DNA of 64,000 bases. Source: CAMAVH01 sp036500145 (GTDB lineage: Bacteria > Pseudomonadota > Alphaproteobacteria > SMXQ01). A program made the translations under genes and the position numbers. Below are positions 55,097 through 63,358 of the stretch, one piece after another. Within the stretch, counting starts at the first letter, position 1, and the number at the start of each line of letters is the position of its first letter. The stretch covers positions 1 through 64,000 of the forward strand of contig DASYCO010000020.1 of the NCBI GenBank assembly GCA_036500145.1. Direction: 5' to 3'. The notes beneath the pieces are model-generated. The model searched no databases. It saw nothing but the letters and a program-made list of their open reading frames with translations, and was not told the DNA's origin.

Positions 55097-55495
55097 ATGG
55101 CATTGCGGATCGTGAGCGACAAGAATAACCCCAAAGGCACGCGCGCCGTCATCGTGGTGGACGACGATCCACTCCAGCGCATTCAGCTGATCGACTGCCT
55201 GTCGGACCTCGGCATCGAGGTGCTGCAGGAAGAGGAAGGCAGCGCCGCCCTCGAGACGATCAAGCGGGTTCGTCCCGCCGTCGTCATCATGGACGTGCGC
55301 ATGCCGGTCCTCGACGGCATCGCCGCCGCCCAGGTCATCCCCACTCTGGGCTACACGCCCAAGATCATCCTGATGACGGGCGACCCCGACTCGCTCTATC
55401 GCGCCAACACCATGAAGCTCGACGTGTTCGCGGTGATCGAGAAGCCGATCCCGCTGCGCACCCTCAGCCGCTTCGTCCTCAAGGCGCTCGAGTAA
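55097..55495 (+). CDS. Single-domain response regulator (CheY-like)
   Basis: 132 residues forming one receiver: AVIVVDDDPLQRI with the acidic pocket, phospho-acceptor Asp in VVIMDVRMPVLDG, Thr in LMTGD and Lys in IEKPIPL. No output domain is present, so it acts by protein interaction or as a phosphate relay. No kinase is adjacent; the soluble kinase at 1542 is too far to assign. Confidence 0.92.
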   Translation: MALRIVSDKNNPKGTRAVIVVDDDPLQRIQLIDCLSDLGIEVLQEEEGSAALETIKRVRPAVVIMDVRMPVLDGIAAAQVIPTLGYTPKIILMTGDPDSLYRANTMKLDVFAVIEKPIPLRTLSRFVLKALE

Positions 55496-55880
55496 GGGCC
55501 CGCCGGCGCGGCGCCTTCCCGTTCGGCCAGGGCGGATCTGGACTGCAGCCGGAGGTTGTGGCGCGGAATCCCGCCTGGCGGGCGCGCAAGCCTGCAGGCG
55601 GAGGATGCCACTGCGGCGTCGGAGCCGCGTCGCCGTCTCATCGCCCGCCACTCATGTACAAAACCCACGCGCGTGCAAAAGAACCTTTCGAACGGCTCTT
55701 CTGCCGATAAGATGTGCGGAGCAAACTTGTGGCAGTATCATGAGGTTGCTGGAATTCCTCAAATTCGCCTAAAGCTTGAGCGACTTTCGCGACAAAGAGT
55801 TTGTGCTTTTCGCGCGCTTGGGTAAAAAATCCCGTATCTTCTTTCCTGTACCTTTTCAGACGTAACCGAAGAGTCGCCAT
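55496..55880. promoter_or_regulatory. 385-base gene-free region between two response regulators
   Basis: The right half (about 55660-55870) is AT-richer and contains a GAGGTTGCTGGAATTCCTC imperfect inverted repeat. It probably carries the promoter of the next regulator. No credible gene. Confidence 0.4.
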
Positions 55881-56534
55881 TTGCCGGACCCGGATTCCCC
55901 AGTTCCCTTGCGCATCATCCTGGCCGACGACCATGAGGTCGTGCGGCGCGGCATCGGGGATTACCTGCAGATGCTGGAACCGGGCGTCGTGGTCCACGAG
56001 GCGGGCAGCCTCGACGAGGTGACTGCGCTGGTGGACCGCATCGGCGGCGCGGAACTGGTGATTCTCGATCTCAACATGCCGGGCATGAACCGCTTCGCAG
56101 GCATCGACATCGTGCGCCGCCGCCTGCCCGGCGTGCCGGTCGCCATCCTGTCCGGCTCGATCGAGCGCAACGACGTGCTGCGCGCGCTGGAGGCCGGCGC
56201 GATCGGCTTCCTGCCGAAGCTGCTGGGCGGCGAGGCGATGATCAGCGCGCTGCGCCTGATGCTGTCGGGCGAACGCTACCTGCCGTCCTTCATCCTCGAC
56301 AGCGAAGGCTCCGCCGGCGACCTGCGCCCGGCGCCGGCCATGCACCTGACCGAGCGCGAAGGCCAGGTGCTGCGCCACATCAGCGTCGGCCTTTCCAACA
56401 AGGAAATCGCCCGCGAGCTGGGCATCCAGGAAGTCACGGTCAAGCTGCATGTCAAGGCGCTGTTCCGCAAGCTGCAGGTGACCAACCGCACCCAGGCGGC
56501 GCGGCGCGCCATCGAGCTCGGCCTCGGCCAATAG
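55881..56534 (+). CDS. NarL/FixJ-type response regulator
   Basis: 217 residues with a canonical receiver: LRIILADDHEVVRRG and phospho-acceptor Asp in LVILDLNMPGMN. The LuxR helix-turn-helix is LTEREGQVLRHISVGLSNKEI...EVTVKLHVKALFRKLQV. The frame can start only at TTG 55881 in this phase; GAAGAG lies 9 bases before. The intact acidic pocket makes it a likely phosphorylation-controlled activator, unlike the LuxR proteins at 38392 and 43200. Confidence 0.9.
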   Translation: MPDPDSPVPLRIILADDHEVVRRGIGDYLQMLEPGVVVHEAGSLDEVTALVDRIGGAELVILDLNMPGMNRFAGIDIVRRRLPGVPVAILSGSIERNDVLRALEAGAIGFLPKLLGGEAMISALRLMLSGERYLPSFILDSEGSAGDLRPAPAMHLTEREGQVLRHISVGLSNKEIARELGIQEVTVKLHVKALFRKLQVTNRTQAARRAIELGLGQ

Positions 56535-56765
56535 GCCGCGGGCCGCGCCGACCGGCCTGCAACCGGCGGTTTCATTGGGCTCTGCCGGCTTTTCCTGTCC
56601 CGTTCCTTAGGCTAGACTGCCTGCATAGCAAGAGCCGCGTCCGTCCGCCGGACAGCGGCCGGGGATTTGGCAGCCCGTTCCAGTCGCTTTAGTCCAGTCG
56701 CTTTGCTCAAGCCGTCGCGTCGAATCCCGCAGCGTTTTTCCGGGGCCGAACAAGGAGACGTCGCC

Positions 56766-57197
56766 ATGCAAGTGATGCAGATTCTCAAGGATAAAGGCGC
56801 GGACGTCGTGACCATGTCCGCCGACGAAACCATCGCCGCAGCCGGCCGCGTGCTGCAGGAGCGGCGCATCGGCGCCGTCGTGGTCATCGGGCCGCGCGGC
56901 GAGCTGCAAGGCATCCTGTCCGAGCGGGACGTGGTGCGTGGCCTCGCCTTGCGCGGCAGCGCCGTGCTGGAGGAGCGGGTCGGCGCCGTGATGACCAGTC
57001 CGGTCATCACCTGCGATCCGGACACCTCGCTTGAAGATCTCATGCGGCTGATGACGCACCGGCGCATCCGCCACCTGCCCGTCATCCGCGACGGCCGGCT
57101 CGGCGGCATCATCAGCATCGGCGACGTGGTGCGCCATCGCCTGATGGAGCTGGAGACGGAGGCGACGACGCTGCGGGAATACATCGGCGGCCGCTGA
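56766..57197 (+). CDS. CBS-pair domain protein
   Basis: 143 residues made of two CBS motifs in tandem (VTMSADETIAAAGRVLQERR; VITCDPDTSLEDLMRLMTHR), the common stand-alone adenosine-nucleotide sensor type. The conserved Gly-Asp after IISIGDVV would hold the nucleotide. AAGGAGA before ATG 56766 sets the start. The partner is unknown. Confidence 0.92.
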   Translation: MQVMQILKDKGADVVTMSADETIAAAGRVLQERRIGAVVVIGPRGELQGILSERDVVRGLALRGSAVLEERVGAVMTSPVITCDPDTSLEDLMRLMTHRRIRHLPVIRDGRLGGIISIGDVVRHRLMELETEATTLREYIGGR

Positions 57198-57282
57198 GGC
57201 TGCTACCGCAGCGATTTCCCTTGCCAGCCATGGGGCTGCGCGTCAGAAACGACGGTCCGTCGTTTCAACCGTGTTTTTCGCC

Positions 57283-57543
57283 ATGCCCCTCGCGACCTTC
57301 ATCGGCCTTGCCGCTGCCGTTCTCACCACCTCGTCCTTCATGCCGCAGGTGGTGAAGGCGTGGCGCACGCGCTCGACGCGCGACCTCTCTCTCGGCATGT
57401 ACCTGGTGTTCGCGGCCGGCTCGCTGCTGTGGCTGATCTACGGGCTGATGACGGGACAGCTGCCGGTGATCCTCGCCAACGGCATCACCTTCCTGCTGGT
57501 GGCGGTGATTCTCTACTGCATCTGGCGGAACAGGGCCGCCTAG
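57283..57543 (+). CDS. SemiSWEET sugar transporter
   Basis: 86 residues (or 90 from GTG 57271), three membrane helices with the PQ motif in SSFMPQVVKAWRTRSTRDLSL and a WLIYGLMTGQ segment. This matches bacterial SemiSWEETs, which dimerise to move sugars along the gradient across the inner membrane. No sugar operon is adjacent. Confidence 0.88.
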   Translation: MPLATFIGLAAAVLTTSSFMPQVVKAWRTRSTRDLSLGMYLVFAAGSLLWLIYGLMTGQLPVILANGITFLLVAVILYCIWRNRAA

Positions 57544-57547
57544 TCCC

Positions 57548-58543
57548 TCAGACAGTCAGCACGATCTTCCCGACATGGCTGCCCGATTCGAGCAGGCTGT
57601 GCGCGTCCGCCGCCTGCGCCAGCGGGAAGGTGGCGTGAATGACGGGCTTGACCTTGCCCGCCGCCAGCAGCGGCCAGACCTGCGCTTCCAGTTCGCGCGC
57701 GACCGACGTCTTGAACGCCACGTCGCGCGGGCGCAGCGTCGAGCCGGTGACGGTGAGGCGCTTGAGCATGATCGGCTGAAAGTCGATCTCGGCCTTGCGG
57801 CCTTTCTGGAAGGCGATGAAGACGAGGCGGCCCTCCGGCGCCAGGGCTGCGATGTCGCGCGCGATGTAGTCGCCGCCCACCATGTCGAGGATGACGTTCA
57901 CGCCCTTGCCGCCGGTCGCCTCCTTGGCGGCCTCGACGTAGTCATGCGTGCGGTAGTTGACGGCGCGGTCGGCGCCGAGCGCCAGGCAGGCGGCGCATTT
58001 CTCGTCGCTGCCGGCGGTGACCAGCACGGTCGCGCCGCGCGCCTTGGCGAGCTGGATCGCCGTGGTGCCGATGCCGCTCGTGCCGCCATGGATCAGCACG
58101 GTCTCGCCGGCCTGCAGGCGGACGCGCATGAACAGGTTGCCCCAGACGGTGAAGAAGGTCTCCGGCAACGCGGCGGCCTCCACCAGGCTGAGGCCGGAAG
58201 GAATCGGCAGGCACTGGCCGGCGGGCGCCGTGCAATATTCGGCGTAGCCGCCGCCGGCGACGAGGGCGCAGACCTGGTCGCCGATCTTCCAGCGCGCATC
58301 GGCGCCATTGCCGTTTTGAACGGGGCCGCGCGCGACCACCGTGCCGGCGATCTCCAGGCCGGGAATGTCGCTGGCGCCGGGCGGCGGCGGGTAGCCGCCT
58401 TTGCGCTGCGCCACGTCGGGGCGGTTGACGCCGGCGGCGGCGAGCTTGATCAGCAGTTCGCCGGGGCCGGGCTGCGGCACCGGGCGCTGCGTCGGGCGCA
58501 GCACTTCGGGGCCGCCGGGGACGGTGATTTCGACCGCAGTCAT
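57548..58543 (-). CDS. NAD(P)H-quinone oxidoreductase, medium-chain family
   Basis: 331 residues (start M of MTAVEITVPGGPE; a longer frame begins at 58558). GVNRPDVAQRKGGYPPPPGA and the nucleotide motif VLIHGGTSGIGTTAIQLAKA identify the zinc-independent quinone-reductase/PIG3 group. It probably reduces quinones or enones with NADPH. It is divergent from the DUF4202 gene. Confidence 0.92.
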   Translation of the reverse strand: MTAVEITVPGGPEVLRPTQRPVPQPGPGELLIKLAAAGVNRPDVAQRKGGYPPPPGASDIPGLEIAGTVVARGPVQNGNGADARWKIGDQVCALVAGGGYAEYCTAPAGQCLPIPSGLSLVEAAALPETFFTVWGNLFMRVRLQAGETVLIHGGTSGIGTTAIQLAKARGATVLVTAGSDEKCAACLALGADRAVNYRTHDYVEAAKEATGGKGVNVILDMVGGDYIARDIAALAPEGRLVFIAFQKGRKAEIDFQPIMLKRLTVTGSTLRPRDVAFKTSVARELEAQVWPLLAAGKVKPVIHATFPLAQAADAHSLLESGSHVGKIVLTV

Positions 58544-58621
58544 AGAAGCGTTTTCCATGGCTGCAATTTAGCATGGCGGATCGGCTATGATGAAGGCCGC
58601 CGATTTTCACGCACGCGTTTC

Positions 58622-59233
58622 ATGGATGCCGTCATGACCGATCCGTCGCCGCTCTATGCCGAGGCCGCCGCCAGGCTCGACGCCTTCAACGCCGACGATC
58701 CCAACCGCCTGACGGTCGACGGCCGATCCGTGGCGAAGGAGCTGCATTACGCGCGGCGCATGAGCCACTGGCTGGACCGCCTGGCGCCCGGCGCGGCCGA
58801 GGCGCTGCGCCTCGCGGCGCGCGCCCAGCACATCGGCCGCTGGACCAGCCCGCGCAGCGACTTCCCGATGGACAAGGCCGGCTATCATCGCTGGCGGCGC
58901 GCGCTCTACGCCTATCACGCCGACACGGCGGGAAAGATTTTGGCGGAGGTCGGCTATGACGCCGCCATGGTGGCGCGCGTCGGCGCGCTGCTGCGCAAGG
59001 AGAACCTGAAGGGCGATTCGGAGATGCAGGCGCTGGAAGACGCCGCCTGCCTGGTGTTCCTGGAGAACTTCTACACCGATTTCTCGCGCCAGCATGACGA
59101 CGAGAAGGTCATCGACATCCTGCGCAAGACCTGGAAAAAGATGTCGCCTGCCGGCCATGCGGCGGCGCTCGATCTCGCCAAGGCGCTGCCGGAAGACCGG
59201 CTGAAGCTGATCGAGCGGGCACTGGCGGCCTGA
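58622..59233 (+). CDS. DUF4202-family protein
   Basis: 203 residues. LHYARRMSHWLDRLAPGAAE and ARAQHIGRWTSPRSDFPMDK contain conserved His/Arg/Asp positions reminiscent of metal-dependent phosphohydrolase-type helical folds, with KDAACLVFLE-type helices after them. Known only as DUF4202; biochemistry not established. The start is ATG 58622 or 58634; the much longer upstream frame is antisense to the quinone reductase and non-coding. Confidence 0.8.
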   Translation: MDAVMTDPSPLYAEAAARLDAFNADDPNRLTVDGRSVAKELHYARRMSHWLDRLAPGAAEALRLAARAQHIGRWTSPRSDFPMDKAGYHRWRRALYAYHADTAGKILAEVGYDAAMVARVGALLRKENLKGDSEMQALEDAACLVFLENFYTDFSRQHDDEKVIDILRKTWKKMSPAGHAAALDLAKALPEDRLKLIERALAA

Positions 59234-59251
59234 GGAGGGCAGCCTGAGCCG

Positions 59252-59479
59252 TTAGAACGCCTCTTCCATGCCGGCGCGGCGCAGCGCGGCATTGGCCGTG
59301 ATGGGGTCGATCACGCGCGCTTCGAGCATGAATTCGCGGTTGAGATGCGGCGTGAACCAAATCTCGCCGGCATCCTCGCCGTCGCCGTTCTGGGCGCGCA
59401 GGGGATAGCAGCCGGCCATGTGCAGCCGTTCGCGCAGAACCCGGTCGATGTCATGGCCGCGATATGTGGTCGCTTTCAT
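59252..59479 (-). CDS. Small hypothetical protein
   Basis: 75 residues from ATG 59479 (KATTYRGHDIDRVLRERLHM, FTPHLNREFMLEARVI). Start and amino-acid composition look coding and the Arg/His pattern is non-random, but no family is recognised. It is convergent with DUF4202. Confidence 0.55.
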   Translation of the reverse strand: MKATTYRGHDIDRVLRERLHMAGCYPLRAQNGDGEDAGEIWFTPHLNREFMLEARVIDPITANAALRRAGMEEAF

Positions 59480-59538
59480 GGCCGAGAGTGAAGCATCCCC
59501 TTGCGGCCGGCGCAATCGCGCGGCAGGGTGAGGCCATC

Positions 59539-60483
59539 ATGTCATCCAACGTCGCCATAACGCCGCCGCGCGTCGTCAGCCTTCTGCCGAGCGCCGCCGA
59601 AATCGTCGCCGCCTTGGGCGGCCTTGACCTGCTGGTCGGCCGCTCGCACGAATGCGACTATCCGCCGGCCGTCGCGGCGCTGCCGGCCTGCACCCATTTG
59701 CAGCGGCCGCTCGCCGGCGATTCGGCGGCCATCCATCGCTCCGTCATGGAGACCATCGAGCAGGCGCTGTCGGTCTTCGCGGTCGACGCTGAGGCGCTGC
59801 GCGCGCTCAAGCCCGACCTCATCGTCACGCAATCCCAATGCGACGTCTGCGCCGTCGCCGAAAGCGACCTGCGGGCGGCGCTCGCCGACTGGCTCGGCGC
59901 GCCGCCGGCGGTGGTTAGCCTGGCTCCCGCGACCTTGGCCGAAGTCGCGGACAGTTTCCGCCAGGTGGCGGCGGCGCTCGGCCGGCCGGCGGCGGGAGAG
60001 GCCTTGGCGCAGGCGCTGGCGGCCCGCCTTGCCGCAGTCGCGCGGCGCGTGCAAGGGCTGGCACAGCCCCGCGTCGCCACCCTGGAGTGGCTGTCGCCCT
60101 TGATGACGGCAGGCAACTGGGTGCCGGAGCTGATCGCGACGGCGGGCGGCGAGAACCTGTTCGGCGCCGCGGGCGCGCACTCGCCCTGGCTGGAATGGGC
60201 AGATGTGGCGCAGGCCGATCCCGACGTGATCGTCGTCATGCCCTGCGGCTTCGACTTGGAAAAATCGACGGCGGAAGCGGCGGCTGCCTTGCCGGCGCTG
60301 AAAGGCTGGCGCGACCTGCGCGCGGTGCGGGCGGGCCGGGTCGCGGTCGTCGACGGCAACCGCTTCTTCAACCGGCCGGGGCCGCGGCTGGCCGACTCGG
60401 CGGAAATTCTGGCGGAAATCTTCCATCCGCAAGCCGCCGCCTTCGGTCATGAAGGCGACGGCTGGCGCTGGCTGCCCCTGTAG
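59539..60483 (+). CDS. Cobalamin-binding (BtuF-like) protein without signal peptide
   Basis: 314 residues of the periplasmic-binding-protein class III fold: RVVSLLPSAAEIVAALGGLD, VGRSHECDYPP, DLIVTQSQCDVCAVAES and ANFL-type C-terminal PDVIVVMPCGFDL. These are the features of BtuF/cobalamin-binding proteins, but the N-terminus MSSNVAITPPRVV lacks a signal. No BtuC/BtuD is adjacent, so an intracellular corrinoid-handling role is possible. Confidence 0.82.
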   Translation: MSSNVAITPPRVVSLLPSAAEIVAALGGLDLLVGRSHECDYPPAVAALPACTHLQRPLAGDSAAIHRSVMETIEQALSVFAVDAEALRALKPDLIVTQSQCDVCAVAESDLRAALADWLGAPPAVVSLAPATLAEVADSFRQVAAALGRPAAGEALAQALAARLAAVARRVQGLAQPRVATLEWLSPLMTAGNWVPELIATAGGENLFGAAGAHSPWLEWADVAQADPDVIVVMPCGFDLEKSTAEAAAALPALKGWRDLRAVRAGRVAVVDGNRFFNRPGPRLADSAEILAEIFHPQAAAFGHEGDGWRWLPL

Positions 60484-60510
60484 GGACTGCGCCAGCGCCG
60501 CGCGTCGTGC

Positions 60511-60657
60511 TCAGTGCACCAGATGCGGGAAGAGGCCGACGATGCCGACCACGATGAGATAGATCGCGACGATGTAGTTCAGCATGCGCGGCACGAGCAG
60601 GATCAGGATGCCGGCGATGAGGGCGATCAGCGGCTGCAGGTAGATGGAAATGGCCAT
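60511..60657 (-). CDS. DUF3096-type small membrane protein
   Basis: 48 residues that are almost all membrane: IYLQPLIALIAGILILLVPR and LNYIVAIYLIVVGIVGLFPH form two helices of the DUF3096 family. The start is preceded by AAGGGGACTTCC. Function unknown; it is too short for most gene finders. Confidence 0.82.
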   Translation of the reverse strand: MAISIYLQPLIALIAGILILLVPRMLNYIVAIYLIVVGIVGLFPHLVH

Positions 60658-60818
60658 GAAGGAAGTCCCCTTGTGTGGTCGGCGCGGGATTTCCGGAGAG
60701 CCTCCGCCCGTCCTGCGCCTGTCATGGTCCGACGCGGCAGAGCCGACGCCGACCGTTCCCTGAACGAACGCCGGCCGCCGAGAGTTCCCGAGAACTCCCG
60801 GCAGCCGGCGGCTTCCGT

Positions 60819-61880
60819 TCAGACCAAGCCGTAGAGCGCGCGGGCGTTGGCGCCGAGAATCTTGTCGACGGCGGCGGGGGAGACCTTGCCGTCCTTTTTC
60901 AGCAGGCGGAGCGCCTCGATCTCGGTCGAGGTGTCGTGGTGGCCGTAGTCGGTGCCGACCACGAGGTTGTCCTCGCCGGAGACCTTGATGACGTCGGCGA
61001 GGTCGTCGGTCACCTGGCAGGCGACGAACATGCGGTTGTCCTTCAGCGCCGTGGCCGCCAGGCGCTTGCCGCGCCGCTTGAAGCGCAGGGCGAGGTCGTT
61101 CATGACGTAGGGCAGCCATTGCGAGCTGACCTCGACGAAGCCCCAGCGCGTCTTCGGGAACATGGTCGGAATGCCTTCGACCATCAGCGCGTGGAAGGCG
61201 CCGACGACCGGCAGCTTGAACTTGTTGAAGCCGCTCTCCTCCGAGAAGAAGTCGTGCACCTGGAAGGCGCCGGTGCCGGAATGCAGGCAAAGCGGCATGT
61301 CGAGCTCCTCCGCCAGCTTGTAGAGCGGGAAGAAGTAGGGATCGGTCAGGCGCTTCTCCGATTCGAAGCCACGCATGAAGATGCCGCAGGCGCCGTTCTC
61401 CTTGGCCCAGAGCAGCTCGTCGCGCATCTTGTCCATCTGCAGCAGCGGCGGCATGGCGACCCAGCGCAGGCGGTTCTTGCCCTTCTTCCAGATGTCGCCG
61501 AGCCAGCGGTTGTAGCTCTGCACCAACGCCGTCTCGACATGGCCTTTCAGCGTGATGGGGCGCAGGAACAGCGTCGGATAGAGCACCTGGATGTCGATCT
61601 CCAGCTCGTCCATGTGCTTGAGGCGCGCGTCGATGTCGCGCATCTCGCGCGTCTCGCTGGTGGTGTTCTCGTGGCCGACGTTGGATTCCTTCGGCTGCAG
61701 GCGGCCGTCGATCACCCAATATTCGCGCAGCGCGTTCTTGCCGTCGTTCGACGTCCGCGCGTCGCCGTGCGTCTGCGCCACGACGATGGGCGCGTACTTG
61801 CGGTCGGCCTCGGGCATGAATTCCCAGGTGCGGGGAATTTCCAGGACATGGGCGTCGGAATCGATGGTGCGCAGGGTCAT
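60819..61880 (-). CDS. Amidohydrolase-2 (ACMSD-like) family protein
   Basis: 353 residues with the metal-binding entrance IDSDAHVLEIP, the barrel His in LCLHSGTGAFQV and the late Asp in VGTDYGHHDTS. This is the amidohydrolase-2 group that includes decarboxylases of aromatic acids. The exact substrate is open. It is transcribed opposite to the cobalamin-binding gene. Confidence 0.86.
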   Translation of the reverse strand: MTLRTIDSDAHVLEIPRTWEFMPEADRKYAPIVVAQTHGDARTSNDGKNALREYWVIDGRLQPKESNVGHENTTSETREMRDIDARLKHMDELEIDIQVLYPTLFLRPITLKGHVETALVQSYNRWLGDIWKKGKNRLRWVAMPPLLQMDKMRDELLWAKENGACGIFMRGFESEKRLTDPYFFPLYKLAEELDMPLCLHSGTGAFQVHDFFSEESGFNKFKLPVVGAFHALMVEGIPTMFPKTRWGFVEVSSQWLPYVMNDLALRFKRRGKRLAATALKDNRMFVACQVTDDLADVIKVSGEDNLVVGTDYGHHDTSTEIEALRLLKKDGKVSPAAVDKILGANARALYGLV

Positions 61881-62279
61881 TCGGCTGTCTCCCTTTGGCG
61901 GACGTTGCCGCCGTTCTTCATTTTATGTGCCCTGACAGTTAAACGGCGCGGGCGCGCTAATTCAACAGCGATTCGGCAGTGCCCGCGCCCGAAAAAGTGA
62001 AATGGGCCGCGTTCCGCTGGATGGGCCGAACACGGCATGGCCTGTGCTTCGCTGTGCGGAAGTGGGTATAAAAAAGGCACCACGACGGCGGGGGGCCGTC
62101 GGGTGCCTGCAGGTTTGACCGGAGTCATGAAGGCCGTCCGAGCCGAGGGGGGTCAACGTCCGTCGGAGGGGGGGAGATTAACGTCCATTGGTCGGCGGGA
62201 CGACCTTCCCCCTCGACATAGGCCTCGGCGGGAAGGGCCTCAAGTCACACCCTTTCACATGGGCGTGAGAGTTCTGGCC
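61881..62279. other. 399-base intergenic region with a yciB terminator
   Basis: Apart from the terminator at 62070 it holds the promoter side of the amidohydrolase gene. No open frame has a recognisable product. Confidence 0.5.
62070..62107 (-). terminator. Terminator for the yciB transcript
   Basis: Arms GGCACC-A-CGACGGC (62076-62089) and GCCGTCG-GGTGCC (62095-62107) form a long stem; on the minus strand six T follow (A run 62070-62075). Confidence 0.85.
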
Positions 62280-62885
62280 CTAGCGTTCGGCGTCTGGCGC
62301 CGGCGTCTCGGGGTCGGGCAGCTTGTGGCGGTTGAGCAGCGGCGTCTGCGACAGCGCGAAGAGCATCGTCAGCAGCATGATGCCGAACACCTTGAAGTTG
62401 ACCCAGAGGTCGGTGCTCTGCGTGCGCCAGACGATCTCGTTGAGGCCGGCCATGGCCAAGAAGAACAGGCCGAAGCGGAAGGTCAGCTTGCGCCAGCCCA
62501 CCTCGTCCATCGCCCAGGCGCTGCCGAGCACGGGCTTGAGCAGGGCGCGGCCCGTGAGCAGGCCGGCCAGCAGGATGGCGCCGAGCACGGCCTGGACGAT
62601 GGTCGGCTTCATCTTGATGAAGGTGTCGTCGTGCAGCCACAGCGTCAGCCCGCCGAACAGGCCGACGACGAGGGCCGTGATCAGCGGCATGAGCGGCAGC
62701 TTGCGCGCGATGACCAGGGAGAGCGCCAGGGCGACGGCTGTCGTGGCCATCAGGGCGACGGTCGCCGTCATCAGGTCGCCGCGCAGGTAGGCGATGAAGA
62801 AGGCGGCGAGCGGGCCGTAGTCGGTCAGCGGCTTGAGCCAGCGCGGCACGGGGCGCGCGGCGCCGGAGGGGGAAGGCTGTGTCAT
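62280..62885 (-). CDS. yciB: Inner-membrane protein YciB (septation protein A family)
   Basis: 201 residues with about five membrane helices: LTDYGPLAAFFIAYLRGDLM, TLWLHDDTFIKMKPTIVQAV and NEIVWRTQSTDLWVNFKVFG are the YciB/IspZ hallmarks. It supports envelope integrity and cell division; the molecular role is unsettled. A terminator lies about 170 bases downstream. Confidence 0.92.
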   Translation of the reverse strand: MTQPSPSGAARPVPRWLKPLTDYGPLAAFFIAYLRGDLMTATVALMATTAVALALSLVIARKLPLMPLITALVVGLFGGLTLWLHDDTFIKMKPTIVQAVLGAILLAGLLTGRALLKPVLGSAWAMDEVGWRKLTFRFGLFFLAMAGLNEIVWRTQSTDLWVNFKVFGIMLLTMLFALSQTPLLNRHKLPDPETPAPDAER

Positions 62886-63117
62886 GACGCACTCTTAACA
62901 GATAAGGCCAGCTAACAGAAACAGATGGCGCGGGCGGCCGGCAACGGGCAGGGGGACGGCCGGCGCATCGTCGCGCCGCTTTGCGGCGGTTCTGTGGCTT
63001 GGCTTGGTGACGAGGTCCGGGCGCGGTCATTGTCAGGCGACGCGGGAGCGTGTAGGGCTGGGCAGCCGGTGCGGCGCTTCCCCGGTTCGACGCTTCTAGG
63101 CCTGCGAGTGACCCGCC

Positions 63118-63315
63118 ATGACCTTTCTCTCCGACCCGACGCTGCTGCTCGTCTTCGCCGTCGCCGTCGCCGCGGCCTTCTTCGCGGGGCGGCTCGGGCG
63201 CAAGGCGTACCTGTGGCTGCGCCGGCGCAAGACGCCGGTCCAGGCCGGGCCGCCACCGTCGCGCCAGGTGCAGCGCGCCGAACGCCGCCGGATGGAAAAG
63301 AAGACACGGGACTGA
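63118..63315 (+). CDS. Small single-pass membrane protein
   Basis: 65 residues: a hydrophobic segment (LLLVFAVAVAAAFFAGRLGR) followed by a basic cytoplasmic tail (WLRRRKTPVQ, RRRMEKKTRD). No family recognised. Composition and start are plausible for a real gene. Confidence 0.5.
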   Translation: MTFLSDPTLLLVFAVAVAAAFFAGRLGRKAYLWLRRRKTPVQAGPPPSRQVQRAERRRMEKKTRD

Positions 63316-63358
63316 ACTTGCGGACCTGCGCCGCCGCCTGGAACAGCGGCGTTCCGTC

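Noticed and set aside
57575..58621. Long upstream extension of the DUF4202 frame
   Set aside because: Lies antisense to the quinone reductase gene and matches nothing; the gene begins at 58622.
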